Origin: Nocardioidaceae bacterium
GTDB lineage: Bacteria > Actinomycetota > Actinomycetes > Propionibacteriales > Nocardioidaceae
Reading direction: 5' to 3'
Length of the DNA stretch: 46,785 nucleotides
Assembly: GCA_029268205.1 (NCBI GenBank)
Contig: JAJUGK010000002.1
Coordinates: 1 to 46,785, forward strand
Below are positions 25,023 to 34,433 of the stretch, piece after piece. A program made the translations under genes and the position numbers. The stretch's first letter is position 1; each line of letters opens with the position of its first letter. A model generated the notes under the pieces. That model searched no databases and was not told the DNA's origin. It was given only the letters and a program-made list of their open reading frames with translations.

Positions 25023-26102
25023 TCACTCGAACAGGTCGGTGAGGACCTGACCCTGCTGGTCGTAGTAGTCGTCGACGTTGTCAGCGGTGATCAGCTGCGC
25101 CGGCGCAACGATCCACGGAGCAACCTCCTGCCCCTCGAGCAGACGCAGGGCCGCCTCGACCGCCCAGTAGCCCTCCCAATACGGGAGCGGGCTCACGGTG
25201 GCGGTCATGCTTCCGCCACGGACGCCGGCGATCGCCTCGGGCACACCGTCGGTCCCGACGACCGCAATCTCCTTGCCCGATGCCTTGACGGCCTTCGCAA
25301 CGCCGATGGCCATGGTGTCGTTGTTGGCGTAAATGCCCTTCACGTCCGGGTGCTGCTGGATGATCTGCTGCGCCGCGGCGAAGGCCTTGTCGGGGTCCCA
25401 GTCTCCCGGCACGCTGGCCACCAGGTTGAGACCCGCGTCCTCGACGCCCTCGGTGAAGCCCTTGATCCGCAGGATCGCCGCGCTCGAACCCGCCTGACCC
25501 TCGACCTGAGCCACCTTGGCGCCCTCGTCGAACAGCGCCGCGAACTCCTCCGCGGCCTGGATCCCATTGCTCTCGTGGTTGGGCCCGACGTACACCGACG
25601 CAGCGACCCGGGCATCGTCGACGTTCACGATCGGCGCATCCTGCGCCTTCATCTGGCGCAACGCCGGCGTCAGGTTCGAGGTGCTCTCAGGAGCGACGAC
25701 GTAGGCGTCGAAGTTCTGTCCCGTCATCGTCTGGGCAATGGTCAGCTGCTCCGTCTGTGCCGTCTCACTACTGGCCGCCTGGACGACCACATCGATGCCG
25801 TAGTGCTCAGCCGCGGCCTTGGCGCCGCTCTCGATGCCTTGCCAGTACTGGTTCGTGAGTGCCTTGAGAATGACCGCGACGCGGTACTTCTCGCTGGCCT
25901 CCACGTCGCCGTACGTCGAGGTCATCTCCTCACCAGGGAGCGAGTCGATGTCCTCCTGGTCACTGGTGTACGTGTAGGTGGACTCGGTATCGGTCGAGTC
26001 GCCACTTCCGGAGACCGAGTCGGCCGAAGAACAGGCCGCGAGGGCAAGCAGAGAAGCTCCCGCCAGAAGCGCGAGAGAACGAGTTCGATTACGACGAGTC
26101 AT
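25023..26102 (-). CDS. Sugar-binding lipoprotein of the CUT2 importer (AlsB-like)
   Basis: 359 residues. A lipoprotein signal (RRNRTRSLALLAGASLLALA) ends at Cys24 in the lipobox LAAC. An acidic linker follows to about residue 60, then a periplasmic-binding-protein type 1 domain. Segments such as VAVILKALTNQYW, VAPESTSNL, VAQVEGQAGSSAA, GDWDPDKAFAAAQQIIQQHPDVKGIYANNDTMA and VVGTDGVPEA closely follow the D-allose binding protein AlsB as I remember it. AlsB-like binders also take polyols and other rare sugars, so the ligand is not settled. The 66-base upstream gap holds a LacI-type operator. Confidence 0.9.
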   Translation of the reverse strand: MTRRNRTRSLALLAGASLLALAACSSADSVSGSGDSTDTESTYTYTSDQEDIDSLPGEEMTSTYGDVEASEKYRVAVILKALTNQYWQGIESGAKAAAEHYGIDVVVQAASSETAQTEQLTIAQTMTGQNFDAYVVAPESTSNLTPALRQMKAQDAPIVNVDDARVAASVYVGPNHESNGIQAAEEFAALFDEGAKVAQVEGQAGSSAAILRIKGFTEGVEDAGLNLVASVPGDWDPDKAFAAAQQIIQQHPDVKGIYANNDTMAIGVAKAVKASGKEIAVVGTDGVPEAIAGVRGGSMTATVSPLPYWEGYWAVEAALRLLEGQEVAPWIVAPAQLITADNVDDYYDQQGQVLTDLFE

Positions 26103-26155
26103 CGGGTGCTGCCTTTCTGGAGTGCCCGCCGGAGCGGGTCGGTGGTTCCGAGATC

Positions 26156-26169
26156 GGAAATCGTTTTCC
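26156..26169. promoter_or_regulatory. LacI-family operator before the binding-protein gene
   Basis: GGAAATCGTTTTCC is a 14-bp palindrome with a central CG and one mismatch. It differs at a single base from the site at the lacI start (27241-27254). It overlaps the lacI stop codon and lies 53 bases upstream of the binding-protein start, a position where bound LacI would block the promoter of the importer/catabolic operon. Confidence 0.82.
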
Positions 26170-27257
26170 TAATGGGCAGGGTCGTACCCGGTCGGCGGTG
26201 GCCTGTCGTCCGCGCATCCGCAGGTCGCCCGTGCCATTAGCCGCGCGGGAAGGGTCGTGAGGCTTGGCGCGGTCGCTGGGCGCCCCTCCCAGCGGTCGGT
26301 GATCCGTTGCACAAGGCGCTCGGCAGCCAGCCTGCCGACCTCGCGCGCGCGGGAGTCGACGGTGGTCAACCGGACACCCGGCATTCGACCGACCCAGATG
26401 TTGTCGAAGGCGACCACGGCCAGGCCGCCGGGGACGGCAACCCCCCGGCGCGAGCACTCCTCCAGGACGCCGACGGCCAACCGGTCGCTGCTCACGAAGA
26501 CCGCGGTGGGCGGGGTGCCGAGGTCGAGAAGGCGGGCGGCCGCGTCGGCGCCGGCGTCCACGGTGCTCTCAGTGACCCGCACCTCGAGGTCGGCGTCGGG
26601 CTGCCCCTGCCGCTCCACCATCGTGTCCCACCACGCGTGTCGACGCTCGGCGAAGGGCATCACGTTCTGCGGTCCCGCGATGTGGGCAACCCGCTCATGG
26701 CCGTGGTCGAGGAGGTGTTCGGTCGCGATGCGTCCACCGGCGACGTTGTCGACCACGACCGCATCTACCAGGTCCGCGCGGTGCAGGTGGCGGCTGGCCA
26801 GCACAACGTCGAGGCCGGACCCGACAAGTTTCTCGACCTCGTCGTGGTCCATCGTGACCGAGGCGAGGACCACCCCGTCCACTTGACGCTGACGCATAGA
26901 CCGCACGACGTCGGACTCACGCTCCGGCCGTCCCTCGGTGCTGCCGAAGAGCACCGTGAAGTCGTTGCGGCCCAGTACCTCGTCGACACCGGCCATCAAC
27001 TCCGGGTAGACCGGGTTCGCGATGCTCGCCACGACCATCCCCACCGTTTGCGTTCGGCGGCGGACGAGGTCGCGGGCGATGGCGTTCGGCTGGAAGTCGA
27101 GCTCGTCGACGGCGGCGGCGATGCGCTGCCGCGCGTCCTGGGAGACGTAGTAGTCGCCCCCGCCGAGCACCTTTGAGACGGTCGCCTTGGAGACGCCAGC
27201 GAGCTCCGCGACGTCACCGATCGTGACGCGCCGCTCAACCGGAAACCGTTTTCCCAC
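26169..27257 (-). CDS. LacI-family transcriptional repressor
   Basis: 362 residues, GTG start. The helix-turn-helix with hinge helix covers residues 11-65 (TIGDVAELAGVSKATVS, then NAIARDLVRRRTQTVGMV). A sugar-binding-protein-like effector domain with VVASIANPVY, VLASRHLHRAD and VAFDNIW follows. Such proteins release DNA when the imported sugar or a metabolite binds. Two matching operators flank the gene, supporting repression of itself and of the 12 genes behind it. The first six codons coincide with the upstream operator, and no good ribosome binding site precedes the GTG. The next in-frame initiator would remove part of the HTH, so I keep 27257. Confidence 0.88.
   Translation of the reverse strand: MGKRFPVERRVTIGDVAELAGVSKATVSKVLGGGDYYVSQDARQRIAAAVDELDFQPNAIARDLVRRRTQTVGMVVASIANPVYPELMAGVDEVLGRNDFTVLFGSTEGRPERESDVVRSMRQRQVDGVVLASVTMDHDEVEKLVGSGLDVVLASRHLHRADLVDAVVVDNVAGGRIATEHLLDHGHERVAHIAGPQNVMPFAERRHAWWDTMVERQGQPDADLEVRVTESTVDAGADAAARLLDLGTPPTAVFVSSDRLAVGVLEECSRRGVAVPGGLAVVAFDNIWVGRMPGVRLTTVDSRAREVGRLAAERLVQRITDRWEGRPATAPSLTTLPARLMARATCGCADDRPPPTGYDPAH
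27241..27254. promoter_or_regulatory. LacI-family operator overlapping the lacI start
   Basis: GGAAACCGTTTTCC, a near-perfect 14-bp palindrome with one mismatch, shares 13 of 14 bases with the site at 26156-26169. It covers codons 2-6 of lacI, immediately after the start codon, as expected of an autorepression site. Confidence 0.8.
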
Positions 27258-27311
27258 ATCCAGAGGATGACGTGCCGACCGTCACATGTCAATGCCTGCG
27301 CAGATCCTCAT

Positions 27312-27372
27312 CGGTCGCCGAGGCCCTGCCCGGCATGGCGAGCGCGGCCGCCCCAGTTCGCGGCGGCGACCG
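27312..27372 (-). terminator. Long-stem structure after helD
   Basis: CGGTCGCCG (27312-27320) pairs perfectly with CGGCGACCG (27364-27372), beginning three bases past the helD stop codon. The 43-base interior contains a further GGCC...GGCC pairing. The position suggests termination of helD transcription ahead of lacI, but the large loop and lack of a U-tract make this uncertain. Confidence 0.4.
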
Positions 27373-27375
27373 CCC

Positions 27376-29547
<2,172 letters not shown>

Positions 29548-29702
29548 TGGTCCCCTGATCTGGCTGGTCGGGCTCGGCGAAACTGCGAGCAGACCACTCT
29601 AACGAGCGGCGGGTCGACGCCGGGAGCGGACCGGACCTCCCCGTAGTGTTCCCCCACCAATGTCACGGCGCCGCGTCGCGCCCCACACTCGAGGAGATCT
29701 CG

Positions 29703-30302
29703 GTGCGTACCCTCACCCGATCGATCGTTGCTCTCGCCCTGCCCGTCACGGTCGCCCTGACCGCGCTCCCGGCCCAGGCCGCCCAGATCACCGTCAAGGA
29801 CGCGAAGGGCGACGTCCGGGTCGCCGGTCTCGCGGACGCGGAGAACCAGAAGAAGCTGCGCAAGGCGCCGAAGAACAAGAAGGTCAAGGACCACGACATC
29901 GTCCGCACCAAGTTCGCCCACACCCGCAAGCAACTCGTGGTGCAGACGAAGTTCCGCAGCCTGAAGGGCGAGAAGATCGTCCAGGTCAGCACGCTGGGCA
30001 TCAAGACCCCGAAGCAGACCTTCGCCTACCAGTGGGTGCGCAGCGACGTCGCCGGTGAGCAGTCGACGACCTCGATCCTCACCCGCGCCAAGGGCGGCAA
30101 GCAGGTCAAGTGCAAGGTGCGGGTCGCCAACAACGTCAAGAAGGCCGTGCGCACCATCAAGATCCCCCGCACCTGCCTGGGCAAGCCCAAGTGGGTGCGC
30201 GTGACCTCCAACGCCACGACCGGCACGATGGAGAACCTGCGGATCGACGACGCCCTGGGCAAGGGTCTGGGCAAGGCGACCAAGAAGATCGCCGCCGGCT
30301 GA
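29703..30302 (+). CDS. Secreted lysine-rich hypothetical protein
   Basis: 199 residues from GTG 29703, preceded by GAGGAG at optimal spacing; an upstream in-frame start would add a non-signal leader. A clear Sec signal peptide (RTLTRSIVALALPVTVALTALPAQA) ends near residue 25 at AQA. The mature protein is rich in lysine (KKLRKAPKNKKVKDHD, KGGKQVKCKVRVANNVKKAVRTIKIP), strongly basic, and has two cysteines about 30 residues apart that could pair. No enzyme motif is recognisable. The alternating pattern suggests a beta-rich fold. Function unknown; it is probably exported to the cell wall or medium. It converges with the crotonase gene ten bases further on. Confidence 0.85.
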   Translation: MRTLTRSIVALALPVTVALTALPAQAAQITVKDAKGDVRVAGLADAENQKKLRKAPKNKKVKDHDIVRTKFAHTRKQLVVQTKFRSLKGEKIVQVSTLGIKTPKQTFAYQWVRSDVAGEQSTTSILTRAKGGKQVKCKVRVANNVKKAVRTIKIPRTCLGKPKWVRVTSNATTGTMENLRIDDALGKGLGKATKKIAAG

Positions 30303-30312
30303 TCGGCGCGGC

Positions 30313-31062
30313 TCAGCCCCGGGCGCGCGCGAGGAACGCCTGCATCGCCTCGCGCGCCTCGGGGGAGCCGAACAACCGCGCACTCTGCGCGATGACCTCC
30401 TCGCCGTGCGCCTCGACGCCGGCGAGCAGGTCCCGGGTCAGCAGCGCCTTGGTCTCGCGCAACCCCTGGGGCGCACCGGTGGCGAGGCTCGCCACCTGAG
30501 CAGCGACCGCGTCGTCGAGTTCGCCGTCCGGCACGACCGTGGTCACCAGGCCGTAGTCGCGCGCAGCACTCGCGTCGAAGACCTCGCCGCCGAGGCAGGT
30601 CAGCGCCGCCGCGCGGGAGGTCATTCGCGGCAGCACAGTCAGGGAGATCACCGCCGGCGCGAGTCCGAGCTTGACCTCGGTGAGCGCGAAGGTCGCTCGC
30701 TCGGCGGCCACCACGACGTCACTGGCGGCCACGATCCCGGTGCCGCCCGCCCGCACCGCTCCCTGGACGCGCGTCACCACCGGCTTGGGCAGCGCCAGGA
30801 TCCGCCGCTGCACCTCCACGATCCCCCGCGCGCCCTCCTCCATCGGCACTGTCGAGGCCTCGGAGAGGTCGGCACCCGAGCAGAACACCGAGCCGGTCGC
30901 GCCGAGGAGCACGACCCGCACAGCGTCGTCGTCCCCCGCGCGCGTGAGCGCCTCCAGCAGCTCGGTCACCAACTGCCGCGACAGGGCGTTGCGGTTGTGC
31001 GGGGAGTCCAGGGTGATCCGGGCCAGCGGCCCCCCGACGGCGTACTGCACCAGTGCGGTCAT
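30313..31062 (-). CDS. Enoyl-CoA hydratase, methylglutaconyl-CoA-hydratase-like
   Basis: 249 residues from ATG 31062; a longer form from 31101 has a leader unlike the family. Crotonase fold: VFCSGADLSEA (59-69) and VQGAVRAGGTGIVAASD (99-115). The first catalytic glutamate position is not Glu (GGTGIVA), while Glu129 is present in LTEVKLGLAPAVIS. This pattern, with the LGLAPAVIS ending, is that of LiuC/AUH-type methylglutaconyl-CoA hydratases. That would fit with the biotin-dependent carboxylase operon upstream, as the step after 3-methylcrotonyl-CoA carboxylation. A strong hairpin separates it from that operon, so it probably has its own promoter. Confidence 0.82.
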   Translation of the reverse strand: MTALVQYAVGGPLARITLDSPHNRNALSRQLVTELLEALTRAGDDDAVRVVLLGATGSVFCSGADLSEASTVPMEEGARGIVEVQRRILALPKPVVTRVQGAVRAGGTGIVAASDVVVAAERATFALTEVKLGLAPAVISLTVLPRMTSRAAALTCLGGEVFDASAARDYGLVTTVVPDGELDDAVAAQVASLATGAPQGLRETKALLTRDLLAGVEAHGEEVIAQSARLFGSPEAREAMQAFLARARG

Positions 31063-31161
31063 GGACCCGATCCTGCCGCACGGGCTGGCAACGTGTGCCA
31101 TCTCCTCGTGCTGCTCGCTGGCATCCCACGGACGCGCGGCGGTCCCGGCGACCGTCGGTGA

Positions 31162-31210
31162 TGTGACGTCTCGCAGGTTCTCGCCCTGTCAGAACCTGCG
31201 AGACGTCACA
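31162..31210 (-). terminator. Perfect 20-bp-stem hairpin after the acyl-CoA operon
   Basis: TGTGACGTCTCGCAGGTTCT (31162-31181) is followed by a nine-base loop and its exact reverse complement (31191-31210), nine bases past the stop of the last operon gene. A flawless 20-bp stem is far stronger than needed for a factor-independent terminator. No U-tract follows in the minus direction. It most likely ends the eight-gene transcript. The unusual perfection also allows a dispersed repeat or a protein-binding palindrome. Confidence 0.7.
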
Positions 31211-31219
31211 CGCGTCTGC

Positions 31220-32383
31220 TCAGTAGGACTTCGGCAGGCCCAGGGAGTGCATGGCCACGAAGTTCAGGATCATCTCGCGGCTGACCGGCGCGATGCGCAT
31301 GACGCGGGTGGCGACCAGCAGGGCGGCGACGCCGTACTCCTGCGTGACCCCGTTGCCGCCGAGGGTCTGGACGGCGCGGTCGACGGCGTTGCACGCGGCC
31401 TCGGCGGAGGCGTACTTCGCCATGTTGGCGGCCTCGCCGGCACCCATGTCGTCACCCGCGTCCTGCAGCGCCGCTGCCTTCTGGGTCATCAGCCGCGCCA
31501 TCTCGATCTCGATGTGGGCCTGGGCCAGCGGGTGGGCGATCGCCTGGTGCGCCCCGATCGGGGTGTCGCGGAAGACGCTGCGCTCCTTGGCGTACGCCGT
31601 GGCCTTCTCCAGCGCGAGCCGGGCGATCCCGGTGGCGAAGGAGGCGGCCATGATCCGCTCGGGGTTGAGCCCGGCGAAGAGCTGGATCAGGCCGGCGTCC
31701 TCGTCGCCCACCAGCGCATCGGCGGGCAGCCGGACATCGTCGATGAAGACGGTGAACTGCTGCTCGGGGCTGACCAGCTCCATCGGGATCGGCTGGTACT
31801 CGAAGCCGGGCGCGTCGGTCGGGACGACGAACAGGCACGGCTTGAGGGAGCCGGTCTTGTGGTCCTCGGTGCGGGCGACGACCAGGACGTGGCTGGCCTC
31901 GTCGACGCCGGAGATGTAGACCTTGCGGCCCTTGAGGATCCAGTCGGTGCCGTCGCGGCGCGCGGTGGTGGTGATCCGGTGGGAGTTGGAGCCGGCGTCG
32001 GGCTCGGTGATGGCGAAGGCCATCGTCTGCGTGCCGTCGGCGATGCCGGGCAGCCAGCGCTGCTTCTGCTCCTCGGTGCCGAAGCGGGAGATGACCGACC
32101 CGCAGATCGCCGGCGAGACGACCATCAGCAGCATCGGGCAGCCGACCGCGGCCAGCTCCTCGCACACCGCGGCGACGTCACCGATGCCGCCGCCACCCCC
32201 GCCGTACTCCTCGGGGATGTTGACGCCGAGGTAGCCGTTCTTGCCGAGCGCGAGCCAGAGGTCGGTGGTCTTCTCGCCGGCGCGGGCCTTGCCGGTGAAG
32301 TAGTCCTGCCCCCAGGACTGGGCGAAGGCTCGGACCGCCTTGCGCAGCTCGGTGCGCTCCTCGGTCTCGCTGAACTGGCTCAT
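31220..32383 (-). CDS. Acyl-CoA dehydrogenase (operon's last gene)
   Basis: 387 residues from ATG 32383 (ATGA overlap with the carboxylase alpha stop). FAD-dependent alpha,beta-desaturation of an acyl-CoA. Seen: MAFAITEPDAGSNS (121-134), WILKGRKVYISGVDEA (148-163), FRDTPIGAHQAIAHPLA in the middle helix, and LGGNGVTQEYGVA near the C-terminus. The usual C-terminal catalytic Glu loop reads RIAPVSREMI, without the Glu. NPERIM supplies Glu242 in the helix position used as base by isovaleryl-CoA and long-chain dehydrogenases. That supports a branched or long acyl substrate. Electrons pass to ETF. Confidence 0.87.
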   Translation of the reverse strand: MSQFSETEERTELRKAVRAFAQSWGQDYFTGKARAGEKTTDLWLALGKNGYLGVNIPEEYGGGGGGIGDVAAVCEELAAVGCPMLLMVVSPAICGSVISRFGTEEQKQRWLPGIADGTQTMAFAITEPDAGSNSHRITTTARRDGTDWILKGRKVYISGVDEASHVLVVARTEDHKTGSLKPCLFVVPTDAPGFEYQPIPMELVSPEQQFTVFIDDVRLPADALVGDEDAGLIQLFAGLNPERIMAASFATGIARLALEKATAYAKERSVFRDTPIGAHQAIAHPLAQAHIEIEMARLMTQKAAALQDAGDDMGAGEAANMAKYASAEAACNAVDRAVQTLGGNGVTQEYGVAALLVATRVMRIAPVSREMILNFVAMHSLGLPKSY

Positions 32384-34428
32384 GCGGGCTCCTTCTCGGG
32401 GTGGGTGGGTTCGACGACGGCGAGGACTTCGCCGGCGGCGACCTGCTGCCCGGCGCCGACCGGGAGCAGGCCGACGACGCCGTCGGCGGGGGCGGACACG
32501 GTGTGCTGCATCTTCATGGCCTCCAGCACCAGCACCGGGTCGCCGGCGCGGACCTGCTGGCCGGCCTCGACGGCGACCCGGACGACGGTGCCCGGCATCG
32601 GGGCGAGCAGGGAGCCGGCCGCGACCTGGTCGGCGGGGTCGGTGAAGCGCGGGACCGTCTCGAGCGCCAGGTGTCCCCAGGGCGCCTCGACGTCGTACCG
32701 CCCGGTGTCGCCGTCGGGGCCGAGCGACTCGTGCACGGTGTGCGGGACCCGCACGCCGTCGTGCTCGACGACGACGCGCGCCTCGCTGCCGGAGGTGGAG
32801 ACCGCGACGACGTACGCGCCCTCGGCCTGCTCGTCGACGAGCCGGTGGTGGGTGCGGTGCGGGTCGTCGCGACCAGCCGTGGTGGGGCCGTACCAGGCGA
32901 CCCGGACCTCCTCGCCGCGGCAGGTGAAGGTCGTCGTGGTCGGCGCCGCGACGACGTTGCGCCACCCGACCGGGATGCCGCGCTGCGTCGTACGGCGGGC
33001 GGCGGTGAGCTCGGCGCGACCGACCGCTGCGGCGAAGGCGGCCAGGGTCCGATCGCGTGCCGGGGGACCGGTGCCGGCGAGGTCCTCGTCGGCCAGCAGA
33101 CCGGTGTCGAGGTCGGCGGTCAGGAAGCGCGGGTGCTCGAGGACCGCGAGCAGCTGGTCGCGGTTGGTGACCACGCCGTGGATGCGCGCCCGCCGCAGCG
33201 CCCCGCGGAGGCGGCGGATCGCCTGCTCGCGGGTGGGTGCCCAGCTGATCAGCTTGGCCAGCATGGCGTCGTAGTGCGTGCCGACCTCGTCGCCGCTGCC
33301 GAACCCGGCGTCCAACCGCAGGCCCGGGGCCGTGAGCGGACCGAACCGTACGTCGACGTCGGGCACCTCGAAGGTGTCGAGCCGGCCGCTCTGCGGCTGG
33401 TAGTCGAGGCCGGGGTCCTCGGCGTAGAGCCGGACCTCGACGGCGTGACCGTTGGTCTCGACCGGAGAGGAGTCGCGCTCAACCACGGGCCGTCCCTCGG
33501 CCACCGCGATCTGCGCCTCGACCAGGTCGATGCCGAGGACCGCCTCGGTGACCGGGTGCTCCACCTGCAGGCGGGTGTTCATCTCGAGGAAGTAGAAGCG
33601 CTCGGTCGCGGCGTCGTAGAGGAACTCCACCGTGCCGGCGCCGCGGTAGTCGATCGCCGCGGCGGCTGCACGCGCAGCCCCGTGCAGCGCGGCGCGCACC
33701 TCGTCGCGGAGGCCCGGTGCGGGCGCCTCCTCGACGACCTTCTGGTGTCGGCGCTGCAGCGAGCAGTCGCGGTCGCCGAGCACCAGTACGCCGTCGGGGG
33801 TGCCGACGACCTGCACCTCGACGTGGCGGCCGCGCTCGACGTACGGCTCCACGAAGACCGCACCGTCGCCGAACGCCGACGCCGCTTCATCGCGCGCCGA
33901 ATCAACTGCGGTTGACAGGGATTCGAGGTCGCGGACGATCCGCATGCCGCGGCCGCCGCCGCCCGCGCTCGCCTTCACCAGGACGGGGAGGTCCTCGGCG
34001 GTCACGGTGGCGGGGTCGAGGTCGTCGAGACACGGCACCCCCGCCTCGGCCATGAGCCGCTTCGCCGCGATCTTCGAGCCCATCTGCTCGATCGACGCCG
34101 GCGCCGGACCGACCCAGGTGAGTCCGGCATCGAGGACCGCGCGGGCGAAGCCGGCGTTCTCCGAGAGGAAGCCGTAGCCGGGGTGGATCGCGTCGGCACC
34201 GCTGCGGCGCGCGGCGTCGAGCACGAGGTCGGCGCGCAGGTAGGTCTCGGCCGGGCTGTTGCCGGGGAGGCGTACGGCGAGGTCGGCCTCGGCGACGAAC
34301 GGCAGGCCCGCGTCGGCGTCGGAGTGGACGGCGACCGTCTCGATGCCGAGACGTCGGCAGGTGGCGAAGACCCGACTGGCGATCTCCCCGCGGTTGGCGA
34401 CGAGGAGGCGGTGGATGGTGGAGGACAT
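32380..34428 (-). CDS. Acyl-CoA carboxylase alpha subunit (biotin carboxylase + biotin carrier)
   Basis: 682 residues from ATG 34428; the frame is open through the beta-subunit gene, but that part is a shadow. The biotin carboxylase domain (about 5-450) shows LVANRGEIASRV, HPGYGFLSENAGFA, KASAGGGGRGMRIV, EPYVERGRHVEVQVVG, and EMNTRLQVEHPVTE. A linker domain and the biotinyl domain follow, with Lys639 in EAMKMQHT. The assembly carboxylates biotin with ATP and bicarbonate for the beta subunit encoded five bases upstream. Company with acyl-CoA dehydrogenases, an AtuA-family gene and a LiuC-like crotonase nearby favours 3-methylcrotonyl- or geranyl-CoA over acetyl/propionyl-CoA, but the alpha subunit itself does not decide this. 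Confidence 0.9.
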   Translation of the reverse strand: MSSTIHRLLVANRGEIASRVFATCRRLGIETVAVHSDADAGLPFVAEADLAVRLPGNSPAETYLRADLVLDAARRSGADAIHPGYGFLSENAGFARAVLDAGLTWVGPAPASIEQMGSKIAAKRLMAEAGVPCLDDLDPATVTAEDLPVLVKASAGGGGRGMRIVRDLESLSTAVDSARDEAASAFGDGAVFVEPYVERGRHVEVQVVGTPDGVLVLGDRDCSLQRRHQKVVEEAPAPGLRDEVRAALHGAARAAAAAIDYRGAGTVEFLYDAATERFYFLEMNTRLQVEHPVTEAVLGIDLVEAQIAVAEGRPVVERDSSPVETNGHAVEVRLYAEDPGLDYQPQSGRLDTFEVPDVDVRFGPLTAPGLRLDAGFGSGDEVGTHYDAMLAKLISWAPTREQAIRRLRGALRRARIHGVVTNRDQLLAVLEHPRFLTADLDTGLLADEDLAGTGPPARDRTLAAFAAAVGRAELTAARRTTQRGIPVGWRNVVAAPTTTTFTCRGEEVRVAWYGPTTAGRDDPHRTHHRLVDEQAEGAYVVAVSTSGSEARVVVEHDGVRVPHTVHESLGPDGDTGRYDVEAPWGHLALETVPRFTDPADQVAAGSLLAPMPGTVVRVAVEAGQQVRAGDPVLVLEAMKMQHTVSAPADGVVGLLPVGAGQQVAAGEVLAVVEPTHPEKEPA

Positions 34429-34433
34429 TGCGA

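Noticed and set aside
29548-29702. Rifamycin-associated element or other clear operator before helD
   Set aside because: No convincing long palindrome of the expected type was found in the 155-bp divergent region.
30290-30312. GC-rich imperfect hairpin between the secreted-protein gene and the convergent crotonase
   Set aside because: Pairing is interrupted and only marginal, within expectation for this base composition.
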